From Actinomycetota bacterium (GTDB lineage: Bacteria > Actinomycetota > Actinomycetes > S36-B12), in the NCBI GenBank assembly GCA_027729865.1, contig JAQCBM010000110.1, forward strand, positions 1-6,389: a DNA stretch of 6,389 nt, in the 5' to 3' direction. A model generated the notes under the pieces. The model did not search any database. It worked only from the letters and a program-made list of their open reading frames with translations, and had not been told where the DNA came from. Shown piece after piece: positions 1-6,336 of this stretch (positions within the stretch are counted from its first letter, which is position 1; each line of letters starts with the position of its first letter). Made by a program: the position numbers and the translations under genes.

Positions 1-1355
1 CTTTGAAGCATGCGGGTGCACCCTGGGAACTTGGATTAGCCGAGACTCAGCAAACGTTGCTGCTGAATGGTCTGCGCGATCGTGTGGTGGTGCAAACCGA
101 CGGCCAACTCAAGACGGGGCGTGACGTTGTCATCGCTGCTTTGCTAGGCGCCGAGGAGTATGGCTTCGCCACTGCACCCCTGGTGGTTATGGGTTGCGTC
201 ATGATGCGCGTGTGTCACCTCGACACCTGTCCGGTCGGGATCGCGACGCAAAATCCAGTCTTGCGTGAGCGTTTTGCTGGCTCCCCTGATTTCGTGGTGA
301 ACTTCTTCGAATTCATCGCCGAAGAGGTCCGCGAGTACCTCGCGCAGTTGGGCTTCCGGAGTCTCGACGAGGCTATCGGTCATGCGGAGCTGCTCGACAT
401 GCGTCGCGCCATCGATCACTGGAAAGCCGATGGGCTCGATCTCACTCCGATCCTGCACGTTCCGGACGTGGCGCATACGCAGCCGCGTCGTCGGGTCGTT
501 GCCCAGGATCATGGCCTAAGTGGTGCACTGGACAACCAGTTGATTGAGATGTGTGTCCCGTCCATCGAACGCAAGGAACCAGTCCGTGCGCAGGTGGAGA
601 TTCGCAATGTGAATCGAACAGTGGGCACCATGCTCGGTTCGCACGTCACGCGCGCACACGGTGGTGATGGGTTGCCCGATGGGACCATCGATATCACGTT
701 CCAAGGCTCAGCCGGTCAGTCGTTCGGAGCGTTCGTACCCGCGGGTATCACCCTGCGGTTGGAGGGCGACACCAACGACTACGTCGGCAAGGGCCTTTCG
801 GGAGGTCGGATCGTGGTGCGTCCAGATCGACGCGCACCCTTCACCGCCGAGGACAACATCATCGCCGGCAACGTGATCGGCTACGGGGCGACGAGCGGTG
901 AGATCTTCATCCGCGGGCAGGTGGGTGAGCGCTTCTGCGTTCGTAACTCCGGTGTCCACGCGGTCGTGGAGGGAGTGGGTGACCACGCTCTGGAGTACAT
1001 GACGGGTGGTATCGCGGTGATCTTGGGCAGTGTGGGGCGCAATCTGGGAGCCGGTATGTCCGGAGGAATCGCGTACGTTCTGGATCTGCCTGTTGGCCGA
1101 GTCAATCCCGAGATGGTCGACCTTGATCCACTCGATGCCGATGATCTCGACGAGTTGAAGTCGCTCATCACCCGGCACGTTGAGGAGACCGACTCGGGCG
1201 TGGGTGCGGCACTACTGGCGGATTGGGACTCGGCGGCTAGCCGTTTCACCAAGGTCATGCCCCAGGACTTCAAGCGAGTTCTCCGGCTACGCGAGGAGGC
1301 GCTAGCGCGCGGCGAAGACCCCGTCGCTGCGGTGATGGGAGGACTCCATGGCTGA
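1..1355 (+). CDS. gltB: Glutamate synthase large subunit, C-terminal part (5' truncated by window edge)
   Basis: This is the C-terminal ~450 residues of the large (alpha) subunit of glutamate synthase (GOGAT), a protein of about 1,500 residues. The enzyme makes two glutamates from glutamine, 2-oxoglutarate and reducing power supplied by GltD. The window starts inside the FMN-binding synthase domain: the segment KHAGAPWELGLAE and the motif DGQLKTGRD (about residues 33-41) are typical of it. The three cysteines of the [3Fe-4S] cluster are visible in GCVMMRVCHLDTCPVG (C65, C71, C76 counted from the first complete codon at position 3). From about residue 195 to 390 lies the glycine-rich GXGXG beta-helix domain, with runs such as GKGLSGGRI and GAGMSGGIAYV. 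The TTG at position 3 is not a start; the frame enters from upstream. The stop at 1353-1355 lies inside gltD, an 8-base overlap that suggests co-translation. The N-terminal glutaminase domain lies outside the window. Family assignment is certain. Confidence 0.98.
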   Translation, partial: LKHAGAPWELGLAETQQTLLLNGLRDRVVVQTDGQLKTGRDVVIAALLGAEEYGFATAPLVVMGCVMMRVCHLDTCPVGIATQNPVLRERFAGSPDFVVNFFEFIAEEVREYLAQLGFRSLDEAIGHAELLDMRRAIDHWKADGLDLTPILHVPDVAHTQPRRRVVAQDHGLSGALDNQLIEMCVPSIERKEPVRAQVEIRNVNRTVGTMLGSHVTRAHGGDGLPDGTIDITFQGSAGQSFGAFVPAGITLRLEGDTNDYVGKGLSGGRIVVRPDRRAPFTAEDNIIAGNVIGYGATSGEIFIRGQVGERFCVRNSGVHAVVEGVGDHALEYMTGGIAVILGSVGRNLGAGMSGGIAYVLDLPVGRVNPEMVDLDPLDADDLDELKSLITRHVEETDSGVGAALLADWDSAASRFTKVMPQDFKRVLRLREEALARGEDPVAAVMGGLHG

Positions 1356-2802
1356 CCCACGTGGTTTCTTGACTACCGATCGCGAGCTACCCCAGCGCCG
1401 CCCGGTGGATATCCGCATCCAAGACTGGCGTGAGGTGTACGAAGACTTCGATGCGCGAAAGTTAGAAAAGCAGGCTGGTCGCTGCATGGACTGCGGCATT
1501 CCTTTCTGTCATCAAGGCTGCCCGCTGGGCAACCTGATTCCTGAATGGAACGACCTCATCTACGACCGCGACTGGGGACAGGCGATCGAACGACTACACG
1601 CAACGAACAACTTTCCTGAGTTCACTGGTCGGCTCTGTCCGGCACCGTGCGAAGCAGCGTGCGTCCTGGGGATCAACGCCGAGCCGGTCACCATCAAGCA
1701 GGTCGAAGTGGCGATCGTGGATCGCGCGTGGGAAGCGGGCTGGATCACTCCGCAGCCACCGGAATTCCTCAGCGGAAAGACTGTGGCTGTGATCGGATCC
1801 GGTCCTGCCGGGCTTGCCGCAGCCCAGCAACTCGCACGGGCTGGTCACACGGTGGCGGTCTACGAGCGTGCCGACCGCATCGGTGGCCTCCTACGGTACG
1901 GAATCCCTGAGTTCAAGATGGAAAAGCACCATCTGGACCAACGCTTGCAGCAAATGGAAGCAGAAGGGGTTAAGTTCCGCCCGGGCGTGGAGATCGGTGT
2001 TGACATGACGGTGTCCGATCTGCGCCGCCGCTACGACGCCATCGTGATCGCGACGGGTGCTACAGCCTGGCGCGATCTTCCTATCCCTGGTCGTGACCTG
2101 ACAGGCGTCTACCAGGCGATGGAGTTCCTACCGTTGGCCAACAGGGTCCAAGAGGGTGATCTGGAAGCCTCACCCCTGGACGTTGCTGGCCAGCACGTGG
2201 TGATCATCGGCGGCGGCGACACCGGCGCCGATTGCCTGGGCACCTCGCACCGGCAGGGAGCTGCGAGCGTCACTCAACTGGAGATCATGCCGCGGCCGAG
2301 CGAAGAACGACAGTCGGCACAGCCGTGGCCGACCTACCCGATGACGTATCGGGTGTCCAGCGCGCATGAGGAGGGGGGTGAGCGTGTCTTCGCCGTCTCC
2401 ACAGAGCACTTTGAAGGGGATGCATCTGGCCGCGTCACCGCGCTGCACTTAGTGGATGTCGAGTTCGTCGATGGGAAGTTTGAGCCTGTGGCCGGTTCAC
2501 AGCGTTCCATCCCGGCCGACACCGTGCTGTTGGCTATGGGCTTCACGGGGCCCGAGCAAGGTCCGCTGGTCGAGCAGTTCGGGTTACCGCTCACCGAACG
2601 TGGTGCCATCGCCCGCAACGACGATTACTCCACCGATCTCGAGGGCGTTTTCGTGGCCGGTGATGCAGGTAGGGGTCAATCGCTCATCGTGTGGGCGATC
2701 GCGGAAGGGCGCGCGACTGCCGCCAGCGTCGATAGGTATCTGATGGGTACCACCAACTTGCCCTCGCCCATCCGTGCATCGGCGCGGCCCCTCACCGTGT
2801 AA
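1348..2802 (+). CDS. gltD: Glutamate synthase small subunit (NADPH-oxidising, FAD/Fe-S)
   Basis: This 484-residue protein is the beta subunit of glutamate synthase. It oxidises NAD(P)H and passes electrons through FAD and iron-sulfur clusters to GltB. The N-terminal Fe-S domain has two cysteine groups: C46, C49, C54, C58 (CMDCGIPFCHQGC) and C97, C101, C105 (CPAPCEAAC). The FAD Rossmann motif GSGPAG is at 150-155, followed by the E/R-containing stretch after VAVYERA. The NAD(P)H-binding motif GGGDTGAD is at about 288-295, and the second FAD motif GVFVAGDAGRG is at 433-443. Length matches the family (about 470-490). The ATG at 1348 is supported by a strong Shine-Dalgarno, GGGAGGA at 1337-1343, inside the end of gltB. 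The overlap with gltB and the fixed subunit partnership indicate one operon. The Cys pattern and length distinguish it from the related dihydropyrimidine dehydrogenase subunit, so the call is firm. Confidence 0.98.
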   Translation: MADPRGFLTTDRELPQRRPVDIRIQDWREVYEDFDARKLEKQAGRCMDCGIPFCHQGCPLGNLIPEWNDLIYDRDWGQAIERLHATNNFPEFTGRLCPAPCEAACVLGINAEPVTIKQVEVAIVDRAWEAGWITPQPPEFLSGKTVAVIGSGPAGLAAAQQLARAGHTVAVYERADRIGGLLRYGIPEFKMEKHHLDQRLQQMEAEGVKFRPGVEIGVDMTVSDLRRRYDAIVIATGATAWRDLPIPGRDLTGVYQAMEFLPLANRVQEGDLEASPLDVAGQHVVIIGGGDTGADCLGTSHRQGAASVTQLEIMPRPSEERQSAQPWPTYPMTYRVSSAHEEGGERVFAVSTEHFEGDASGRVTALHLVDVEFVDGKFEPVAGSQRSIPADTVLLAMGFTGPEQGPLVEQFGLPLTERGAIARNDDYSTDLEGVFVAGDAGRGQSLIVWAIAEGRATAASVDRYLMGTTNLPSPIRASARPLTV

Positions 2803-2813
2803 TCGCTTACGGA

Positions 2814-2819
2814 TAGGCT
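2814..2819 (+). promoter_or_regulatory. Possible -10 element for pyk, suggesting a leaderless transcript (tentative)
   Basis: TAGGCT at 2814-2819 matches the actinobacterial -10 pattern TANNNT and is six bases before the A of ATG 2826, the spacing expected if transcription begins at the start codon itself. The gap has only a weak Shine-Dalgarno, and leaderless genes are common in Actinomycetota. I see no clear -35, and the same bases could instead be a poor ribosome-binding site (AGG at 2815-2817). Confidence 0.25.
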
Positions 2820-2825
2820 TACATC

Positions 2826-4259
2826 ATGCGACGCGCCAAGATCGTGGCAACCTTGGGACCGGCAAGTCACACCATTGATCAGATCCGCGCACTCGTTGAC
2901 GCCGGCATGGATGTTGCCCGTCTCAACCTTTCGCACGGTACCCGCGAGGACCACATGCAGTCCTATCTGGCCGTTCGCGCGGCTAGCGACACCAGCGGTC
3001 GGGGAGTGGGCATCTTGGCCGACCTGCAGGGTCCCAAGATCCGACTCGGCACCTTCGCGAATGGCCCCGTCTTGTTGGAGCCGGGTGCGGAGTTCATCGT
3101 CACCACCGACGACGTCCCGGGCGATGCCACCATGGTGTCCACTACGCACGCGGGATTGACCGACGACGTTGGACCGGGCGATCTGGTCTTGGTTGACGAC
3201 GGTCGAATCGAACTGCGGGTTACGAAGGTCGAAGGTTCGCGCGTCCACACAACTGTCGTGGAAGGTGGTCGAGTTTCCGATCACAAGGGGTTCAATCTCC
3301 CAGGCGTTCCGGTGAGTGTGCCTGCCCTGTCAGAAAAGGACCTGGAGGATCTGCGCTGGGCGCTGCGTACTGGCGTGGACATGATCGCGTTGTCTTTCGT
3401 ACGTTCACCCGACGACATCAAGGGCGTACGAGCCGTGATGGAGAACGAGGGCATTTTCGTTCCGGTGCTCGCGAAGGTAGAAAAGCCGCAGGCAATCGAG
3501 AACTTGGAGCAGATCATCGAGGCATTCGATGGCGTGATGGTTGCGCGAGGAGACCTGGGTGTTGAACTTCCTCTCGAGCAGGTGCCGCTGGTGCAAAAGC
3601 GGGCCATTCAGATGTGTCGGCAGGCGGGTAAGCCGGTCATCGTCGCGACCCAGATGCTCGAGTCGATGATCGGCTCGTCGCGTCCCACTCGCGCGGAAGC
3701 CAGTGATGTCGCGAATGCCGTTCTCGATGGCGCAGACGCGCTCATGCTGTCCGGTGAAACAAGTGTGGGTCACAATCCGGCACTCGTAGTTGAAACGATG
3801 TCTCGCATCATCGAGCGTGTGGAGGGCGAGGCCCTCGAGCGCATTCCGAATCTTGATCTCGAAGTCCGAGGATCAACTGCGCGTGCCTTGACGCGCGCCG
3901 CCGTCGACGTAGCGCAGTACACCGATGCTTCGCATCTGATCGCTTTCACAGAAACGGGTCGCTCCGCTCGCCTCATCGCCCGCTGGCGGTGTGATACCCC
4001 GTTGCTCGCGTTCACACCCAATCCGAGGGTGCGCAGCCAGCTGGCGTTGGTGTGGGGAGTCGAAACGTTCCTTGTGCCACAGGTGCGGCATACCGACGAC
4101 ATGGTGGTCCAGGTCGATAAGGCCCTGTTGGACATCGGTCGGGCCACGATCGGTGAGCGAGTAGTCATCGTCGCCGGTGTTCCGCCGGGGGTCCCGGGCA
4201 CCACGAACGGTATGCGCGTCCACAAGATGGGTAGCGCGGGCCCCGGTGGTGGCGTCTAG
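2826..4259 (+). CDS. pyk: Pyruvate kinase
   Basis: Pyruvate kinase of 477 residues converts phosphoenolpyruvate and ADP to pyruvate and ATP in the cytoplasm. The TIM-barrel active site is intact: RLNLSHG at 32-38 (substrate and ATP contacts), the catalytic lysine K217 in LAKVEK with metal ligand E219, the metal ligand D243 in ARGDLG, and ATQMLESM at 274-281. The B domain inserts at about residues 70-165, and the C-terminal allosteric-type domain runs from about 345, containing FTETGRSARLIARWR. The segment LQGPKIRLG carries a lysine (K71) where K+-dependent kinases have glutamate; in the known family this goes with K+-independent activity. The last recognisable strand ends at MRVHKM (463-468) and is followed by an extra Gly/Pro tail of 9 residues. 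The ATG at 2826 gives the expected N-terminus (MRRAKIVATLGPAS). It sits 23 bases after gltD with only a weak AGG at 2815-2817 as a possible ribosome-binding site. Confidence 0.98.
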   Translation: MRRAKIVATLGPASHTIDQIRALVDAGMDVARLNLSHGTREDHMQSYLAVRAASDTSGRGVGILADLQGPKIRLGTFANGPVLLEPGAEFIVTTDDVPGDATMVSTTHAGLTDDVGPGDLVLVDDGRIELRVTKVEGSRVHTTVVEGGRVSDHKGFNLPGVPVSVPALSEKDLEDLRWALRTGVDMIALSFVRSPDDIKGVRAVMENEGIFVPVLAKVEKPQAIENLEQIIEAFDGVMVARGDLGVELPLEQVPLVQKRAIQMCRQAGKPVIVATQMLESMIGSSRPTRAEASDVANAVLDGADALMLSGETSVGHNPALVVETMSRIIERVEGEALERIPNLDLEVRGSTARALTRAAVDVAQYTDASHLIAFTETGRSARLIARWRCDTPLLAFTPNPRVRSQLALVWGVETFLVPQVRHTDDMVVQVDKALLDIGRATIGERVVIVAGVPPGVPGTTNGMRVHKMGSAGPGGGV

Positions 4260-4746
4260 TTCCGAGGGTCGTCCCGGGGTACAGCCCCTCGCACGGGCTG
4301 ACATCGCTATGGCGATCGCGGCTAGCTATCGCCGCAGAGTCGGTGGAGAAATCGCCTCGGTCGGCGCCGAAGGTAGCTCGTTGGACATCGAACAGGCGTT
4401 GATGGCGTCGTCGTCGGTCATCTTGTGTCATGACGGAGCGGCTGATCCGCGCTTCATCTTCGCTAACAACGCCGCAACTGTCGTGTGGCGGATGGGGATC
4501 GAATACTTGGTGGGCATGCCTTCACGCTTATCAGCACCGCCGGAGATGCAAGCCGAACGTGCACAGGCGTTGGCCCAGGCGGCAACGGATGGGGTACTGC
4601 TCGGCTACTCGGGGGAACGGGTAGCCGCAGACGGCAGCAGGTTCATGATCATCGACGCAACCTTGTGGACCGTTGACCTACCCGAGGGTGGGTTCGGCCA
4701 GGCGGTCCGCTTCGACACGTGGCATGCGCTACCGGGTCCCGGATGA
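4246..4746 (+). CDS. MEKHLA (PAS-like) domain protein of unknown function
   Basis: This small protein, 166 residues from GTG 4246, looks like a stand-alone MEKHLA domain, a PAS-like fold first named at the C-terminus of plant HD-ZIP III regulators and also found alone in bacteria. Recognisable pieces in order are SYRR (27-30), CHDGAADPRFIFANNAA (61-77) with the conserved ADP.F.(Y/F)AN pattern, W81, MPSRLSAPPE (91-100), then YSGERVAADGSRF (121-133), IIDATLW (135-141) and GQAVRFDTW (151-159). I see no signal peptide, membrane segment or DNA-binding domain. The start is uncertain. GTG 4246 or 4249 overlaps the end of pyk and keeps the helix before SYRR; ATG 4309 would give 145 residues and cut into that helix. 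None has a good ribosome-binding site, so coupling to pyk translation is plausible. A sensory or ligand-binding role is only inferred from the PAS-like fold. The gene lies 70 bases upstream of pyrR. Confidence 0.83.
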   Translation: MVASSSEGRPGVQPLARADIAMAIAASYRRRVGGEIASVGAEGSSLDIEQALMASSSVILCHDGAADPRFIFANNAATVVWRMGIEYLVGMPSRLSAPPEMQAERAQALAQAATDGVLLGYSGERVAADGSRFMIIDATLWTVDLPEGGFGQAVRFDTWHALPGPG

Positions 4747-4761
4747 AGCGAGCCAGTCCGA

Positions 4762-4767
4762 TAGGTT
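4762..4767 (+). promoter_or_regulatory. Possible -10 element for the pyr genes (tentative)
   Basis: TAGGTT at 4762-4767 fits the actinobacterial -10 pattern TANNNT. A start site 6-8 bases downstream would fall at about 4773-4775, immediately before the PyrR-binding hairpin, giving a very short leader. I see no TTGACA-like -35 at the usual distance upstream, so this rests on position and a six-base match alone. Read-through from the upstream gene is equally possible. Confidence 0.3.
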
Positions 4768-4774
4768 GAGCAGG

Positions 4775-4810
4775 TTCCTTTAAGCCCGTCCCGTGAGGCG
4801 GGGAAGGGGA
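4775..4810 (+). promoter_or_regulatory. PyrR-binding RNA loop in the pyrR leader (translational repressor site)
   Basis: The leader RNA folds into a classic PyrR-binding hairpin. The lower stem pairs 4777-4780 (CCUU) with 4804-4807 (AAGG), and may extend by G-U pairs at 4775-4776. An asymmetric internal loop follows, with UAAG (4781-4784) opposite G4803. The upper stem pairs 4785-4788 (CCCG) with 4799-4802 (CGGG), leaves U4789 bulged, and closes with C4790-G4798 and C4791-G4797 around the loop CGUGA (4792-4796). The stretch UCCCGUGAGGC (4789-4799) fits the PyrR recognition core UCCNGNGAGGY known from Bacillus and mycobacteria. The 3' side of the lower stem runs into the pyrR Shine-Dalgarno at 4806-4812, and there is no terminator or U-run, so the expected mechanism is PyrR-UMP-stabilised blocking of translation, as described for Mycobacterium smegmatis. 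Pairing and motif are seen directly; the mechanism is inferred from that precedent. Confidence 0.88.
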
Positions 4811-4812
4811 GG
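4806..4812 (+). promoter_or_regulatory. Ribosome-binding site of pyrR, partly inside the PyrR loop
   Basis: GGGGAGG at 4806-4812 is a strong Shine-Dalgarno four bases before ATG 4817, which decides the pyrR start. Its first bases (4806-4807, and possibly 4808-4809 by G-U pairs) form the 3' strand of the PyrR hairpin, so ribosome access and hairpin stability should be in competition. Confidence 0.85.
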
Positions 4813-4816
4813 TGTA

Positions 4817-5374
4817 ATGACACCTGCGCGTGTAGTCCTCGACGAGGCCGATATGGCCCGAGCTGTTCGTCGCATGGCCCACGAAATAATCGAAAAGTCG
4901 CGTGGGGTGGACCGAGTAGTCCTACTGGGAATTCCCACTCGTGGTGTGTATCTGGCGCAGCGCATTGCATCGGCTATCGCCGAGATCGAAGGCCGCTCCG
5001 TGCCCTGCGGAACCCTCGATGTGACTCTGTATCGCGACGACCTGCGCATGCGGCAGGTGCGAGCGTTGGAGCAGACGTCTATTCCGAGTGAGGGAATCGA
5101 TGATCACACCGTGGTTTTGGTTGACGACGTCCTGTACTCCGGTCGCACCATTCGCGCGGGGCTCGACGCACTCAACGACATCGGTCGTCCGGCCGCGGTC
5201 CGATTGGCGGTGATGGTTGATAGGGGTCACCGAGAACTGCCTATCCGCCCTGACTTCATCGGCAAGAACCTGCCCACTTCGCAGGCCGAGACGGTTCGCG
5301 TTCATTTCGCTGAGTCCGATGGCTGCGATGAAGTGGTAATCGAGCAGATTGCCTCCGGGGTGGAACTCTCGTGA
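4817..5374 (+). CDS. pyrR: Bifunctional pyr operon regulator / uracil phosphoribosyltransferase
   Basis: PyrR, 185 residues, is an RNA-binding regulator of pyrimidine genes with a phosphoribosyltransferase type I fold; many members also convert uracil and PRPP to UMP. The PRPP-binding signature is VVLVDDVLYSGRT at 99-111. Other family marks are LGIPTRG (37-43), the flexible-loop region LYRDDLR (71-77), VMVDRGHRELPIRPDFIGK (132-150) and NLPTSQ (151-156). Length matches the family (about 180-195). The ATG at 4817 is chosen over an in-frame GTG at 4793, because a strong Shine-Dalgarno lies just before the ATG and the GTG sits in the conserved apex of the PyrR-binding loop. The stop overlaps the pyrB start by four bases. 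It heads the pyr gene group, and its own leader carries the binding site, so autoregulation by UMP/UTP levels is expected. Confidence 0.97.
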   Translation: MTPARVVLDEADMARAVRRMAHEIIEKSRGVDRVVLLGIPTRGVYLAQRIASAIAEIEGRSVPCGTLDVTLYRDDLRMRQVRALEQTSIPSEGIDDHTVVLVDDVLYSGRTIRAGLDALNDIGRPAAVRLAVMVDRGHRELPIRPDFIGKNLPTSQAETVRVHFAESDGCDEVVIEQIASGVELS

Positions 5375-6336
5375 TCGGTAAGCATCTGCTGTCCACCGAG
5401 GACCTGTCGCAACAACAGGCCATTGCGATCTTGGACACAACTGCTGAGTTGGCCGCCGTCTCGGACAGGTCGGTGAAGAAATTACCCACGCTGCGCGGTC
5501 GAACCGTGGTCAACTTGTTCTTCGAGGACTCCACGCGAACGCGGCTGTCATTCGAACTCGCCGCAAAGCGCCTGTCGGCAGATGTCATCACGTTCTCAGC
5601 GAAGGGTTCATCGGTTTCCAAGGGGGAAAGCCTGAAGGACACCGCGCTCACACTCGAAGCGATGGGCGCAGATGCGGTGATCATCCGTCACGGTGCATCG
5701 GGGGCGCCCTACCGATTAGCGAATGCTGGCTGGATAGGTGGGTCTGTCATCAATGCCGGTGACGGAACCCATGAACATCCCACTCAGGCTCTGCTCGATG
5801 CCTACACGCTGCGCCGACATCTTCGTGATGGAAGCGGCGGCCTTGCGGGCGCTCGCGTGGTGATCGTGGGTGATGTGCTGCACAGTCGCGTGGCTCGTTC
5901 GAACGTGCACCTGCTGCACACCTTGGGTGCGGATGTGACATTGGTCGCCCCGCCCACCTTGCTTCCGGTTGGGATTGAGTCCTGGCCGTGCGCTGTGAGC
6001 TACGACATCGAAGACCCCCTCCCATTGGCGGATGCGGTGATGATGCTGCGTGTGCAGGCCGAGCGCATGGCGGGTTCCTACTTCCCTTCGGCGCTGGAGT
6101 ACTCGCGTCTTTATGGACTCGATGCACGGCGCCTGAAGTTGCTCCCATCCGACGCCGTTGTATTGCATCCAGGTCCGATGAATCGAGGCATGGAGATATC
6201 CGCAGAGGTCGCTGACTCACCACGTGCGGTGATCGTCGAACAGGTGACTAACGGGGTGAACGTGCGGATGGCTGTTTTGTATCTGCTCCTTGGTGGAGCA
6301 GATATCGACATTTCAGTAAGGGATGGTGAGCGATGA
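5371..6336 (+). CDS. pyrB: Aspartate carbamoyltransferase, catalytic subunit
   Basis: This 321-residue protein catalyses the committed step of pyrimidine synthesis, joining carbamoyl phosphate and aspartate to N-carbamoyl-aspartate. The carbamoyl-phosphate motif STRTR is at 54-58 in FFEDSTRTRLSFE. The mobile-loop SVSKGES with K84 is the lysine contributed to the neighbouring active site of the trimer. DGTHEHPTQALLD (131-143) holds the active-site histidine (H136 by alignment to the HPTQ motif). HPGPMNRG (266-273) is the aspartate-side motif that separates it from ornithine carbamoyltransferases. The GTG start at 5371 overlaps the pyrR stop as GTGA, with GGGGTGGA at 5357-5364 as ribosome-binding site; the next step, pyrC, overlaps its stop as ATGA. 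No pyrI regulatory-chain gene appears next to it, so feedback through PyrI is not expected here. All key residues are present and length is normal. Confidence 0.98.
   Translation: MIGKHLLSTEDLSQQQAIAILDTTAELAAVSDRSVKKLPTLRGRTVVNLFFEDSTRTRLSFELAAKRLSADVITFSAKGSSVSKGESLKDTALTLEAMGADAVIIRHGASGAPYRLANAGWIGGSVINAGDGTHEHPTQALLDAYTLRRHLRDGSGGLAGARVVIVGDVLHSRVARSNVHLLHTLGADVTLVAPPTLLPVGIESWPCAVSYDIEDPLPLADAVMMLRVQAERMAGSYFPSALEYSRLYGLDARRLKLLPSDAVVLHPGPMNRGMEISAEVADSPRAVIVEQVTNGVNVRMAVLYLLLGGADIDISVRDGER

Noticed and set aside
3..5. TTG as a start codon for the glutamate synthase frame
   Set aside because: The sequence from here is the middle of the conserved GltB synthase domain, so the gene clearly enters from outside the window.
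708..1178. Long reverse-strand open frame within gltB (156 codons)
   Set aside because: It lies opposite a highly conserved coding domain, resembles no family I know, and such antisense frames are expected in G+C-rich genes.
4276..4299. Short hairpins after pyk (GGGG/CCCC at 4276-4288, AGCCC/GGGCT at 4283-4299) as a terminator
   Set aside because: Stems are only 4-5 pairs, the two are mutually exclusive, no T-run follows, and the region probably codes for the N-terminus of the MEKHLA protein.
4673..4678. TTGACC as a -35 box for the pyr genes
   Set aside because: No TANNNT-like -10 lies 16-19 bases downstream (about 4695-4703 is G+C-rich), and it is too far from TAGGTT at 4762.
4793..4816. 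In-frame GTG at 4793 as an earlier pyrR start (8 extra residues)
   Set aside because: The GTG is part of the conserved apex of the PyrR-binding loop, and the strong GGGGAGG lies downstream of it and four bases before ATG 4817. The family N-terminus also fits the ATG.
5716..6223. Overlapping reverse-strand open frames within pyrB (about 150 codons each)
   Set aside because: They mirror the conserved aspartate carbamoyltransferase sequence, have low-complexity Arg/Pro/Ser-rich translations and no plausible family motifs.
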